From: Alcaligenaceae bacterium | GTDB taxonomy: Bacteria > Pseudomonadota > Gammaproteobacteria > Burkholderiales > Burkholderiaceae_B | Direction: 5' to 3' | Length of the DNA stretch: 64,000 nucleotides | Assembly: GCA_013416485.1 (NCBI GenBank) | Contig: JACCEO010000003.1 | Location: forward strand, 1-64,000 | In this document: positions 25,811 through 35,109 of the stretch, in pieces | Layout: the number at the start of each line of letters is the position of its first letter | Numbering within the stretch: position 1 is the stretch's first letter | Program-made: the position numbers and the translations under genes | Notes under the pieces: model-generated | The model's database searches: none | The model's input: only the letters and a program-made list of their open reading frames with translations | Told to the model about the DNA's origin: nothing

Positions 25811-27133
25811 ATGAATACAGCTACGATTTCCCCCGCACTGGATATGCTTGCCACGAAACCGGCAACTGCCCAAGCTAGCAAAACCCCAGAGGCCGATAAC
25901 GACAGCCCTCGTTTTGCCGATGTCTTGTCGCAGCAACATACCAAACACGCACCGGAAACCGACAAACGCACAGATCAGGATGCGGCCCCTAAGAATATCA
26001 ATACAGATACTGCTGACGCTCGCCCAGCCACAGATAAACTGGACAGCGAATTGGCTAGGCTGGCCGCACAGTCTGGTCTTATCGGCCAACTACTGCCTGT
26101 AGACTCGACAGTATCCCGTTTTGTTTTACAGACAGACCCGCGTGCTGACATGCGCCAGTTGCGTGAAGCAGCTACCACTTTGACACAGGCTCGCCAACGC
26201 TCTGCACCTGACGTTAAGGTGGACCACGATACGCAACAGGATCAGCCCTTACCGCGTACTGGTACCTTACCAGCCACCCCTAGCGAAAGCGCAGCTATCT
26301 TAGCCAGCCTGATCAAGTCTGAGCCTACGGCAAACGGTGGCACTAACGACCGCAACTTGCGCTCTGATATTTCTAGCAGTACACACCAATCGGCCACTGG
26401 CAACAGCACCAAAGCGAAAGCACCGGTAACTTTACTAGGTAACGCCCCATTAACTACTGGCGCTAACAAAATCGCTGACCTAGGTCCTGGAAAAATTGCT
26501 ATCAACGAATTTTCTACTGCCATGGTAGATGCGGCTAACTTGGCACGTGCGCGTATGTCTGGAACGAACGTAACCGATGCTGGAAGTACAATAGCCAGCA
26601 CTAACGCAAACGACCAGGTCGCCCATTTGGCTAGCCAATTGTTACCATCGTCAGCCCCAGCTAACACGACTGGCAGCACCTTAAGCATTGCTGCACCATT
26701 AACCAGCCCACAATGGGGCACAGATTTTGGCCGTCAGTTTGTGACGATGCTGCAAAACAGTACGAATGGTTCCCAAATTGCTGAGCTACGTTTGGATCCT
26801 CCTGAACTTGGCCCCTTGCGTATTACCTTGAACCTTAGTGACAACATCGCACATGCAGCCTTCTATTCACCGCACGCTGCTGTACGTCAAACGGTAGAAA
26901 ATGCCCTGCCCCAGTTACAAGAGCTGCTGGCACAATCCGGTATTTCGCTGGGTGACACCAGTGTGAATGATCAAAGCCAAACGGCACAGGACTTTAACAA
27001 CCCAGGCAACCAAAAACAACCAGCTGGTTCAAACCGCTCTACAGATAACGGCGGCCTAATGGTAGCCGCCAACGACACTCCGGCCGTAACACGTACGCGC
27101 TCACCTGATGCTTTGGTAGATACTTTTGCCTAA
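25811..27133 (+). CDS. fliK: Flagellar hook-length control protein FliK
   Basis: This is a 440-residue secreted ruler. The first ~300 residues are Thr/Ala/Asn-rich and poorly conserved. The C-terminal switch domain has the typical IAELRLDPPELGPLRITLNL and the HAAVRQTVENALPQLQELLAQSGISLGDTSV pattern. It lies 14 bases after fliJ. A second FliK-like gene exists at 18.2 kb. Confidence 0.93.
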   Translation: MNTATISPALDMLATKPATAQASKTPEADNDSPRFADVLSQQHTKHAPETDKRTDQDAAPKNINTDTADARPATDKLDSELARLAAQSGLIGQLLPVDSTVSRFVLQTDPRADMRQLREAATTLTQARQRSAPDVKVDHDTQQDQPLPRTGTLPATPSESAAILASLIKSEPTANGGTNDRNLRSDISSSTHQSATGNSTKAKAPVTLLGNAPLTTGANKIADLGPGKIAINEFSTAMVDAANLARARMSGTNVTDAGSTIASTNANDQVAHLASQLLPSSAPANTTGSTLSIAAPLTSPQWGTDFGRQFVTMLQNSTNGSQIAELRLDPPELGPLRITLNLSDNIAHAAFYSPHAAVRQTVENALPQLQELLAQSGISLGDTSVNDQSQTAQDFNNPGNQKQPAGSNRSTDNGGLMVAANDTPAVTRTRSPDALVDTFA

Positions 27134-27310
27134 CGCACTTGTGATCATGCCAGTTAAACTACAGATCAAACATACTTTACACGCCTAGTTCCTGACGACG
27201 GTATGTATGTAATTACGTCACAATGTAGTATCCTGACTGGCACTATTTTCAAGTGCGCCTATTTACAATGGCAACTTCTTCCCTGAACCAAAAAAAATAG
27301 CCCTTCGGCC
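27134..27310. other. fliK-fliL spacer
   Basis: This 177-base gap has no gene. It probably holds the promoter of fliLMNOPQR, but I found no convincing sigma-70, sigma-28 or sigma-54 match. A run of eight A bases lies just upstream of the fliL start. Confidence 0.4.
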
Positions 27311-27790
27311 ATGGCAAAAAACAAATCCAACAAAGCATCTCAAACCTTCAAAGGCTTAATCGCAGTCCTCTTTATTGTTGCGGCCAGTGTTGCGGGCACC
27401 ATGTTCTATCTTAATCAGATGGATCAAGGCTTTGCCAGCGCCGGTACGTCAACTCAAGCACCTGTTGTTTTGCCTAATCCTGTTTTTAGTCCCCTGGACC
27501 CATTCACAGTCACACTAAATGACAACTCAGGGGGCCGGGTACTTTATGTTGCCATTACCTTGCGCGTCGCCAACGAATCAGGGCACAAAATGATACAAGA
27601 ATATATGCCCGAAGTGCGCGACCGTGTTTTACGTGAGCTAGCGGCTCAGAATCCCGACCAAGTACAAACCCTGGCAGGACGCGAGGCCTTAGTCCGCAAC
27701 TTGACTCAGGTATTGCAACAACCATACCTGCCTCATACTACCGGCCCACAAATCACTAGCGTCCTGTTTACCGCTTTCGTTGTTCAATAA
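27311..27790 (+). CDS. fliL: Flagellar basal-body-associated protein FliL
   Basis: This is a 159-residue single-pass inner-membrane protein, with the membrane helix at about 14-32 (LIAVLFIVAASVAGTMFYL) and a periplasmic domain with FSPLDPFTVTLND, VLYVAITLRV and the C-terminal VLFTAFVVQ. FliL supports stator function at high load. It is immediately followed by fliM. Confidence 0.95.
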   Translation: MAKNKSNKASQTFKGLIAVLFIVAASVAGTMFYLNQMDQGFASAGTSTQAPVVLPNPVFSPLDPFTVTLNDNSGGRVLYVAITLRVANESGHKMIQEYMPEVRDRVLRELAAQNPDQVQTLAGREALVRNLTQVLQQPYLPHTTGPQITSVLFTAFVVQ

Positions 27791-28801
27791 ATGTCATATC
27801 AAAGTTTTCTCTCGCAAGATGAAGTCGATGCACTGCTAGCTGGTGTCACCGGCGAAAGCACTGAGCAACCCCGCGAGGCCGAAGACTCCAGCGGTGTACG
27901 CCCCTACGACCTCAGCTCCCCCGAGCGCGTGGTACGCCATCGCATGCAAACGCTGGAACTCATCAACGAGCGTTTTGCCCGCAGGCTACGCCCCCTAATG
28001 CTCAGCTTCATGCGCCGTAACGCCGACATTACGGTAGGCAGCATACGCATACAAAAATACTCCGAATTCGAACGTAATTTACCGGTACCCAGCAACTTGA
28101 ATATGGTGACCATGAAGCCGCTACGCGGCACGGCACTGTTCTCGTTTGATCCTAACCTGGTGTTTCTGATCATAGACAGCGTCTTCGGCGGTCATGGCCG
28201 TTACAGCACCCGAGTCGAAGGTCGGGACTTCACCACCACCGAACAGCGTATTATTTTGCGCCTGCTGGATCTGACCTTAGAAAGCTACGGTAGCGCCTGG
28301 GAACAGGTTCACCCCATAGAATTCGAATACGTACGCTCTGAGATGCACACCAAATTTGCCAGTATCAGTAGTGGCAATGACATTGTAGTGGTGACATCAT
28401 TCCAGATAGAACTAGGCACCGTAGGCGGAAAACTGAATATTTGCCTGCCCTACTCCATGATAGAACCGGTACGCGACCTGCTAACCCGCCCTTTGCAGGA
28501 AACCAGTTCTAACGATATAGACCAGCGCTGGACCCAGCAATTATCACGTCAAGTCCGTAGTGCCGATGTCAAACTGGTAGCCGACTTCGCCCATGTAGAT
28601 ACCAGCGTAGGCGATTTAATGAAGCTCAAAGTCAATGACATCCTACCGATAGAAATTGCACCGGATATTGTCGCCCATGTGGGCGGCGTCCCCGTCATGG
28701 AGTGTGGCTACGGCACTCACAATGGGCATTATGCCTTGCGTGTTAAAAAAATCTTGGCTAACTCCGAAACCGAACTTACTAACGCTAGAAAACATGACTG
28801 A
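27791..28801 (+). CDS. fliM: Flagellar motor switch protein FliM
   Basis: This is a 336-residue C-ring protein and target of CheY-P. The N-terminal LSQDEVDALLAGV is the CheY-binding peptide. The CheC-like middle domain (PLRGTALFSFDPNLVFLIIDSVFGG) and C-terminal SpoA domain (LMKLKVNDILPIEIAPDIVAHVGGVPVMECGYG) follow. It overlaps fliN by 8 bases. Confidence 0.97.
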   Translation: MSYQSFLSQDEVDALLAGVTGESTEQPREAEDSSGVRPYDLSSPERVVRHRMQTLELINERFARRLRPLMLSFMRRNADITVGSIRIQKYSEFERNLPVPSNLNMVTMKPLRGTALFSFDPNLVFLIIDSVFGGHGRYSTRVEGRDFTTTEQRIILRLLDLTLESYGSAWEQVHPIEFEYVRSEMHTKFASISSGNDIVVVTSFQIELGTVGGKLNICLPYSMIEPVRDLLTRPLQETSSNDIDQRWTQQLSRQVRSADVKLVADFAHVDTSVGDLMKLKVNDILPIEIAPDIVAHVGGVPVMECGYGTHNGHYALRVKKILANSETELTNARKHD

Positions 28802-29363
28802 CCCCAAAAACGATCCTGCCCAAGAAAACACATCTGCCGACGACATGGACGTGGACTGGGCGGCCGCTATGGCCGAACAGACCAGCAGCAGCCAAGCTGG
28901 CCTAAGCAACCAGGCTGATGGCTTGGCCCAGGACGTCGATGATTGGGCCAGCGCGCTGGCCGAACAAACCGCGGCTGAAGCCCAGGCCAGTTCACCTGCA
29001 GTGGCCTCCGAATCCAGTCCAACATCAACAGGCACCGGACAATCCGCAGTACCCCATGTATTTCCACCCCTGATAGACAGCGATATCGCAGGCAATAGCG
29101 ATATCGATATGATCATGGATATCCCCGTCCAGCTAACAGTAGAGCTGGGTCGTACCCGCATGACCATCAAGAATATTTTGCAACTAGGTCAAGGCTCTGT
29201 GGTTGAGCTTGATGGTCTTGCCGGTGAACCTATGGACATTTTTGTCAACGGCTACCTGATCGCTCAGGGTGAGGTGGTAGTCGTTGACGATAAATACGGC
29301 ATACGCGTCACCGACATCATTACTCCATCAGACCGTATCAATCGGCTCAATAGCAGGCGTTAA
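28794..29363 (+). CDS. fliN: Flagellar motor switch protein FliN
   Basis: This 189-residue protein has a C-terminal SpoA domain of about 80 residues, typical of FliN (DIPVQLTVELGRTRMTIKNILQLGQGSVVELDGLAGEPMDIFVNG). The N-terminal ~105 residues are an acidic, Ala/Ser-rich extension with two copies of a D-D/W-WA-A-AEQT motif. The ATG at 28794 is preferred to upstream in-frame starts that overlap fliM. It is longer than E. coli FliN (137). Confidence 0.95.
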   Translation: MTDPKNDPAQENTSADDMDVDWAAAMAEQTSSSQAGLSNQADGLAQDVDDWASALAEQTAAEAQASSPAVASESSPTSTGTGQSAVPHVFPPLIDSDIAGNSDIDMIMDIPVQLTVELGRTRMTIKNILQLGQGSVVELDGLAGEPMDIFVNGYLIAQGEVVVVDDKYGIRVTDIITPSDRINRLNSRR

Positions 29364-29370
29364 TCTATCT

Positions 29371-29700
29371 ATGACAGACGCCGCCGTACTACGCCTGGTG
29401 GTTAGCCTGATCTTTGTTGTTTTACTGATACTGGCTATTGCCTGGATCAGCCGAAAATCTGGCTGGATACGCCCCAAGGCTAATCAAGCCTTAAAAATAC
29501 TTAGCGTACAAAGTGTAGGAACGCGTGCCCATGTGGCCATATTGGAAGTCGAGGATGCCCGCCTAGTGGTGGGCATTACCGGCAACCAGATCAATTTATT
29601 ACACACCCTACCCCCTGCTGCGCCCTCGTTGGCCGAACCTGCGCCACCCGTAGCGACTGGCTTTCACGCCATACTTAGCAGGACCCTAAAGAGACACTAA
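29371..29700 (+). CDS. fliO: Flagellar biosynthesis protein FliO
   Basis: This is a 109-residue protein with a single membrane helix (LRLVVSLIFVVLLILAIAWI) followed by a short cytoplasmic domain (LKILSVQSVGTRAHVAILEVEDARLVVGITGNQINLLHTL). FliO helps assemble the FliP ring. The ATG at 29371 follows the fliN stop by 7 bases; a longer frame would overlap fliN. The stop abuts the fliP start. Confidence 0.92.
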   Translation: MTDAAVLRLVVSLIFVVLLILAIAWISRKSGWIRPKANQALKILSVQSVGTRAHVAILEVEDARLVVGITGNQINLLHTLPPAAPSLAEPAPPVATGFHAILSRTLKRH

Positions 29701-30408
29701 GTGGATGTAATTCTTTTCAGCCTGGCACAAACCACCCTGCCTGCCCTGACGTCCACGGCAGGCGCCGATGGTAGCCAGACGTGGTCATTAAGCGTACAGA
29801 CTCTGGCCTTACTGACCATGATGTCTTTCCTGCCTGCTATCCTGATGATGATGACAGGCTTTACCCGCATCATTATTGTGCTGGGCTTGCTGCGTAACGC
29901 AATGGGTACAGGGGCATCGCCCCCCAACTCCATACTGATAGGTCTAGCCTTATTCCTGACCTTTTTCACTATGGGGCCTATATTCGACCAAATCTATGAC
30001 CAAGCTTACCAGCCATTAAGCGTCGGAGAAATCTCGTTCGAAGAAGCAATCGACCGAGGCGTTAAGCCTTTGCACAGTTTTATGCTTAGCCAAACACGGG
30101 AAACCGATTTATCCCTATTTGCTGATATGGCCAATGTAGGTGAAATCGATAGCCCGGAACAAGTACCTCTACGCGTATTGGTGCCGGCTTTTGTCGCCAG
30201 CGAACTGAAAACCGCTTTTCAAATCGGCTTCACTATTTTCATTCCCTTCCTTATCATAGACTTGGTCATCGCCAGTACCTTAATGGCCTTAGGGATGATG
30301 ATGGTGCCACCGGTAACCATCTCTTTACCGTTTAAGCTGATGTTGTTTGTGCTGGCCGATGGATGGCATTTATTGCTAGGGTCACTGGCCCGCAGTTTTT
30401 ATCAATAA
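29701..30408 (+). CDS. fliP: Flagellar export gate protein FliP
   Basis: This is a 235-residue export-gate subunit. The visible signatures are [35 protein letters not shown], the [14 protein letters not shown] segment and the C-terminal [32 protein letters not shown]. It starts with GTG directly after the fliO stop. It has an N-terminal hydrophobic leader as in other FliP proteins. Confidence 0.96.
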   Translation: MDVILFSLAQTTLPALTSTAGADGSQTWSLSVQTLALLTMMSFLPAILMMMTGFTRIIIVLGLLRNAMGTGASPPNSILIGLALFLTFFTMGPIFDQIYDQAYQPLSVGEISFEEAIDRGVKPLHSFMLSQTRETDLSLFADMANVGEIDSPEQVPLRVLVPAFVASELKTAFQIGFTIFIPFLIIDLVIASTLMALGMMMVPPVTISLPFKLMLFVLADGWHLLLGSLARSFYQ

Positions 30409-30420
30409 TAAGGTGAATCG

Positions 30421-30690
30421 ATGAACTCCGAAGCCGTCATGTCTCTGACCTATAGCGCTATGCTAGTAGCGCTTAGCATGGCGGGGCCTATTTTGCTGGT
30501 TACCTTGATCGTTGGTTTAGTGATCAGTATTTTCCAGGCTGCCACGCAAATCAATGAAATGACACTGTCATTTATACCCAAACTGCTGGCTATAGGTATT
30601 ACCCTGGCCCTATTGGGACCGTGGCTCATTGCCACTATGGTCGACTATATGCAAAGTTTGCTTAGGCAAATTCCCAGCCTGGCTTCTTAA
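30421..30690 (+). CDS. fliQ: Flagellar export gate protein FliQ
   Basis: This is an 89-residue protein with two transmembrane helices. The central GLVISIFQAATQINEMTLSFIPK is the family signature. It follows fliP by 12 bases with an AAGGTG site. Confidence 0.96.
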   Translation: MNSEAVMSLTYSAMLVALSMAGPILLVTLIVGLVISIFQAATQINEMTLSFIPKLLAIGITLALLGPWLIATMVDYMQSLLRQIPSLAS

Positions 30691-30702
30691 GTTGCAACCC
30701 GC

Positions 30703-31491
30703 ATGATAGAAGTCAACATCGAACAGCTATACAGCTGGATGAATGCTTTTTTGTGGCCATTCATACGCGTATTAGCATTGATGGCGACTGCCCCCATACT
30801 TAGCGAGTCCTCGATACCGGTACGCCTTAAAGTCGGCTTTGCTGCGCTGATTACCATTGCTGTCGCCCCGGCACTAGGCCCCATGCCCAACCTCCCCACT
30901 GGTTCATTGGCAGCCATATGGCTAGCCTTGCAGCAGGTATTCATAGGTATAGGCTTGGGCTTAACTATGCGTATCGTGTTTGCTGCTGTCCAAACGGCTG
31001 GTGAATTCATTGGTTTGCAAATGGGTTTATCCTTTGCCTCCTTCTTTGACCCAGCCACTGGTGCTAACACTGCCGTGCTGGCACGCATCATGAACGTAGT
31101 TGCTATGCTGATGTTCTTGGCCATCAATGGTCACTTGGTCATGATCAGCAACCTAATCCATACCTTTGAAACCCTACCAATACAACAAGGCAGCCTAGAC
31201 CCCAATGGCTGGGGTTTACTGTTCGAATGGAGCTCCACTGTCATGGTGTCAGGGATGCTGCTTGCCCTACCGCTAATTATTGTGCTGCTTACCATAAGCT
31301 TGTCGCTAGGTATATTGAACCGTACTGCTCAACAACTTTCTGTATTTGCCGTTGGTTTTCCAATTACCCTGCTGATGGGTTTTATATTGCTGGCAGTGGT
31401 ATTGCCACAAACCGCACCGTTTCTAACACGCTTAATTGAAGATGGCCTGCAAGCGATGGCCGGCATGGCCCAAGCCCTGGCAGGTAATTAG
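30703..31491 (+). CDS. fliR: Flagellar export gate protein FliR
   Basis: This is a 262-residue polytopic membrane protein of the export gate, last gene of the fliLMNOPQR operon. Typical segments are FLWPFIRVLALMATAPILSES, LQMGLSFASFFDPATGANTAVLARIMN and LNRTAQQLSVFAVGFPITLLMGF. It is convergent with a lipoprotein gene; no strong terminator is seen in the 32-base gap. Confidence 0.96.
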   Translation: MIEVNIEQLYSWMNAFLWPFIRVLALMATAPILSESSIPVRLKVGFAALITIAVAPALGPMPNLPTGSLAAIWLALQQVFIGIGLGLTMRIVFAAVQTAGEFIGLQMGLSFASFFDPATGANTAVLARIMNVVAMLMFLAINGHLVMISNLIHTFETLPIQQGSLDPNGWGLLFEWSSTVMVSGMLLALPLIIVLLTISLSLGILNRTAQQLSVFAVGFPITLLMGFILLAVVLPQTAPFLTRLIEDGLQAMAGMAQALAGN

Positions 31492-31523
31492 CCACTAGCA
31501 AATCCAGTACAAGCTGGGTAGGT

Positions 31524-32033
31524 TTATTTGTTGATTGGATAGCTGACAATGGCTTGCTTGCCATCTACTGCAGATGCAGAAGCTGTTGGCACAATTTCCG
31601 GTGTTATGACAACCGGTGTTACCACAGTGATGGATGTTTCAGTGACAACCGCCTGTTGTGCAGATGCAGATGAACTTACCGCTTCCTTTGGCTGCTTAGC
31701 CGGTGACATAGGCGCTAAATTATGCCTTTTCACAACCCGCTGAAAACGACCATCTGGACCAAACGCTAACCACAATTCCTGATTAATGTAGATGGCATCG
31801 GTCATCACAGAGTTTTTGTGTGACCAAATACTGGTTGCCGAGCCATCCAGTTGCCTATAGGTATTTACTGGGTCAGCACCCAATAAAACGACGGCTTCAT
31901 CCAAAGTGGTTTGCCCTTGCACGAATTGACTCAACCCTGACGCGTTGAACGAGTTGCCTGTACTGGTACAGGCAGCCACCAAAGACAATACGCTAGCTAT
32001 TGCAAGCAACTTCAAACTAGACCGCCGCATCAT
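31524..32033 (-). CDS. SmpA/OmlA-like lipoprotein at the end of the flg operon
   Basis: This lipoprotein of about 169 residues has the lipobox LVAAC at about residue 22. Residues ~35-110 resemble the SmpA/OmlA (BamE-like) fold: FVQGQTTLDEAVVLLGADPVNTYRQLDGSATSIWSHKNS. The C-terminal 60 residues are a Val/Ser/Ala-rich tail. The start is taken at the first ATG of the ATG-ATG pair (32033); a GTG at 32045 is possible. The gene starts only 15 bases after flgL, so it is probably transcribed with the flagellar genes, and a link to the L ring or outer membrane is conceivable but unproven. Confidence 0.68.
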   Translation of the reverse strand: MMRRSSLKLLAIASVLSLVAACTSTGNSFNASGLSQFVQGQTTLDEAVVLLGADPVNTYRQLDGSATSIWSHKNSVMTDAIYINQELWLAFGPDGRFQRVVKRHNLAPMSPAKQPKEAVSSSASAQQAVVTETSITVVTPVVITPEIVPTASASAVDGKQAIVSYPINK

Positions 32034-32048
32034 ACCTAAAGTCACTGC

Positions 32049-33290
32049 TTACCTACCGCTAATATTTAGCATGGTGGTTTGTTGAATTTTTACAAATGCC
32101 ATCATGGCTGCTTGTAAAGCCGAGTTACGCAGTTGCAATTGTGCAGTAGCCGTATAGTAATCCACGTCTTCCAGACGACTTAACTCACGAGTAACACCCA
32201 TATTGCGCAATGCGCCATTGTCCTTGACCGCATCAATTTCATTCATACGCGTGCCTACAGATGACTGCACGGTAAGTACGTTATCGTAGTTAAGATCCAT
32301 GCGTTGCATGCTGTTGGCCAAAACGTTCTGAAACTGCGCTTGGGCTTTAGCTTGGTCTTCAGCACTACCCGCGCCTTGTGCAAAGGCGAGCGCATCTATC
32401 ATGTTTTGCATGGCTTCGAAGACATTCATGCTGGTGCTTTCAGCAGGCTGCAAAGTAAAGTAGTCGCCTGCTTCTGGTGCGCCAGAAAAGCTGACTTGCA
32501 GGCCATGACCTGGTATTTCTATTTTTTGTGTTTTGTCATTCAGGTTTATGGTGCCGCTAATGGGCGCAGCACTAGGATCTGCTGGTATGACGTTAACTGT
32601 GTACTCTGTATCGGTAGTAAATACAATTTCGTAGCTAGTGCCCGGCTTGACGTTACCAGCATCAATAATAGTGGGTGTACCAACGACCCCAGTACCCGCA
32701 TTATGCGGCGACGCATTGGTCAAATAGCTGTTTGAGCCAGGACTAACACGACTGAAAATATCCGAGCCTATGTCAGAGGTGGGTAACTGGCGAGTCTGGT
32801 CAATTTGTATATTACGCTGACGAGTATCGCCTTGATAATTACCATTGCCATCAAATGGAATGACGTTACCTTTGGATCCTGAAAACAGGTACTGACCGTT
32901 GCCGTCGGTAGCATTGGCCAGCCCCAACAAGGTGTCTTTAGCGCTGCTTAACACACCGGATAAGGTAGCACGATCGGCGTCAGACATGGTGCCGTTACCG
33001 GCTTCTATCATGGTGGTTTTAATGTTTTGCATTAATAAAACCACAGAACTCAAGGTGTTGTCTTCCACACCTAGGTTTTGCATGGCAACGTTGCGGTTTT
33101 CATTAAAACGGGCGTTCTGTGCCTGCGACTGGCTAAGGTTAATTGCCTGTGCGGCGGCCAAAGGGTCGTCCGAGGGTATCACCATACGCTGGCCACTACC
33201 TATTTGCTGGTACAAATGCATCAGGTCAGATTGCTGGGCGTTCATAGAGTTCAGTCCCGTCTGAAACAACAAATTGGAACTTATACGCAT
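32049..33290 (-). CDS. flgL: Flagellar hook-filament junction protein FlgL
   Basis: This is a 413-residue HAP3 protein. The flagellin-like N-terminus is MRISSNLLFQTGLNSMNAQQSDLMHLYQQIGSGQRM and the C-terminus ends in ELSRLEDVDYYTATAQLQLRNSALQAAMMAFVKIQQTTML. It is longer than E. coli FlgL (317), the extra part lying in the central variable domain. It has a 73-base gap from flgK. Confidence 0.95.
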   Translation of the reverse strand: MRISSNLLFQTGLNSMNAQQSDLMHLYQQIGSGQRMVIPSDDPLAAAQAINLSQSQAQNARFNENRNVAMQNLGVEDNTLSSVVLLMQNIKTTMIEAGNGTMSDADRATLSGVLSSAKDTLLGLANATDGNGQYLFSGSKGNVIPFDGNGNYQGDTRQRNIQIDQTRQLPTSDIGSDIFSRVSPGSNSYLTNASPHNAGTGVVGTPTIIDAGNVKPGTSYEIVFTTDTEYTVNVIPADPSAAPISGTINLNDKTQKIEIPGHGLQVSFSGAPEAGDYFTLQPAESTSMNVFEAMQNMIDALAFAQGAGSAEDQAKAQAQFQNVLANSMQRMDLNYDNVLTVQSSVGTRMNEIDAVKDNGALRNMGVTRELSRLEDVDYYTATAQLQLRNSALQAAMMAFVKIQQTTMLNISGR

Positions 33291-33363
33291 GGTGAATATC
33301 CTGAAAAGGGAAAACTAACTAAATATATAAACAATGAAAACCTAATTAACTTCTAACTAGATC

Positions 33364-35004
33364 CTAGTTACGCAAACCAAGTAAGGTGTCAAACAACGTT
33401 GTGCTGGCATCAATAAGACGCGCGGCTGCACGATATTGGTCTTGAAAACGCATCAGATTCACAACCTCTTCGTCAACGTTAACGCCAGATAAAGCCTGTT
33501 GAGCTGAGTAGTTTTGTTGAATCAACGATGCTTGGGCTTTAGCTGCTGTACCGTTTTGCTGTGCCATGACACCAACCCGGTTCACAATTTGGGAAAATGC
33601 TTCGTTCAGGCTAAGGGTACCGCCAGACAGGCTTTTATCATTGCGTAATGCCGCCAGTTTCAAGGCATTATCGCCACTAGCACTACCTGCACCCACTTCA
33701 CCTGCAGCGATTTTGGCTGGGTCATCAATTACCAATGACAAACTACTAGCAGCATCACGGGTAGGCTGGATTGTCCAGGAGTCACCAGCGGCTGGCGCTG
33801 GGTTGGGCAGTGTGTACTCCACACCATCCACGATATCGCCGTCATTCAGGGCTGTAGTATGCCCATTCGGTAAGCGAGTAATGCTGTAGTTAGCACCGTC
33901 ATAATCAATGCGATAGTCTTGGCCAGTTAAGCCATTGGCGTCAACAATTTCTGCACCGACCTGTACATTACTGGAATTTCTAACCCCATTAAGCGTTTTC
34001 ACGGGGCCTACACTGAAGAAGTCACCGCCTGCAGCACCATTCAGATCTTGCCCAGCCTTATGGATTTCGTTAACGGACATGGCCAAGCCAACCGCCAAAC
34101 GACCTAACTCATTTTGTACGCTATCTAAGGCTTCAGCGCGGTATTTCATTAAACCGCCCAAGGTACCGCCAGTGATGCTGTCATCTTTCATTTCAATGAC
34201 GGCGGTTTGGTTAGGCCCTACACGTTGGGTATAAGCCATAACCATACGACTGGGATCGGCGGCAGAAGGCTGTGCATGCAAGGGATACGCAACGTTCCCC
34301 CCCAACAACACCTGGCCATTCGCCAAAGCTATGCTGAATGTGCCTTCTTGGTCGGTCGCTTTAACGCCTACCAATTGGTTCAACTCAGAAACCAACTGAT
34401 CACGCTGATCAAGTAGATCGTTGGGCTCGTGCTCTGCGGTAGTAGCACGCGCCACAGTAATTTGTTTGTTCAAGTCTTGTATGCGTTCAACATAGCTATT
34501 GACTTGAGTGACCACGGTAGTGATCTGGGTATTGATGTCGTTTTGCTGATCTTTTAGAAACTGGCTGGCCTGATTGATTTGAGTCACCAGACTACCCGAA
34601 CGGCCTATGAGTTCCTGACGAGCAGCACCATCAGAAGGTGCGCTAGCCACCGCATCCATACCGTCGAAAAAACGTTGCAATGCGGGGCTGATACCCACAG
34701 TACGGTCAGCGAACAGGTTATTGATTTGGGAGACTTGGTGCCCGTAAGACACCAGTTCTGCACCATTGGATTGTGCCTGCCCTAATTGACGCTGCAAGAA
34801 ATTATCATAGGAGCGCTGTACAGTCACTGCCTGTACGCCACGACCTATATACCCACCAGATGTGGCTGTTGCGCCGGCTGTCTGAGACAAAACGGTTTGA
34901 CGGTTATAGCCTTCGGTATCTGCATTGTTTAGATTGTGCCCTGCCGTTTGCATACGGTTTTGGGCAGCCATTAAACCAGAAAGACCCAAGTTAGCTAAAT
35001 TCAT
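33364..35004 (-). CDS. flgK: Flagellar hook-associated protein FlgK
   Basis: This is a 546-residue HAP1 protein. The N-terminal NLANLGLSGLMAAQNRMQTAGHNLNNADTEGYNRQ and the C-terminal ALSGVNVDEEVVNLMRFQDQYRAAARLIDASTTLFDTLLGLRN are conserved. It sits behind its own sigma-28 promoter (35068-35094). The coding sequence contains a run of seven C bases at 34297-34303. Confidence 0.96.
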   Translation of the reverse strand: MNLANLGLSGLMAAQNRMQTAGHNLNNADTEGYNRQTVLSQTAGATATSGGYIGRGVQAVTVQRSYDNFLQRQLGQAQSNGAELVSYGHQVSQINNLFADRTVGISPALQRFFDGMDAVASAPSDGAARQELIGRSGSLVTQINQASQFLKDQQNDINTQITTVVTQVNSYVERIQDLNKQITVARATTAEHEPNDLLDQRDQLVSELNQLVGVKATDQEGTFSIALANGQVLLGGNVAYPLHAQPSAADPSRMVMAYTQRVGPNQTAVIEMKDDSITGGTLGGLMKYRAEALDSVQNELGRLAVGLAMSVNEIHKAGQDLNGAAGGDFFSVGPVKTLNGVRNSSNVQVGAEIVDANGLTGQDYRIDYDGANYSITRLPNGHTTALNDGDIVDGVEYTLPNPAPAAGDSWTIQPTRDAASSLSLVIDDPAKIAAGEVGAGSASGDNALKLAALRNDKSLSGGTLSLNEAFSQIVNRVGVMAQQNGTAAKAQASLIQQNYSAQQALSGVNVDEEVVNLMRFQDQYRAAARLIDASTTLFDTLLGLRN

Positions 35005-35067
35005 GAAACATCCCGCTGAGTAACGGGGTGCACAAATGACAGCCCCGGATTTAAAGATTCACACCTA

Positions 35068-35094
35068 TTAACGGCAGGCCTTCAGAATAATTTA
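35068..35094 (-). promoter_or_regulatory. Sigma-28 promoter upstream of flgKL
   Basis: On the minus strand TAAATTAT (35094-35087), an 11-base spacer and GCCGTTAA (35075-35068) fit the sigma-28 layout with one changed base in the -35 relative to the flaG site. It lies 64 bases before the flgK start, within the 105-base gap after flgJ. Confidence 0.72.
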
Positions 35095-35109
35095 GGTGGC
35101 CAGACCTAA

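Noticed and set aside
27240-27262. TGGCAC near fliL as a sigma-54 promoter
   Set aside because: The GC of the -12 element is absent at the required 10-base spacing.
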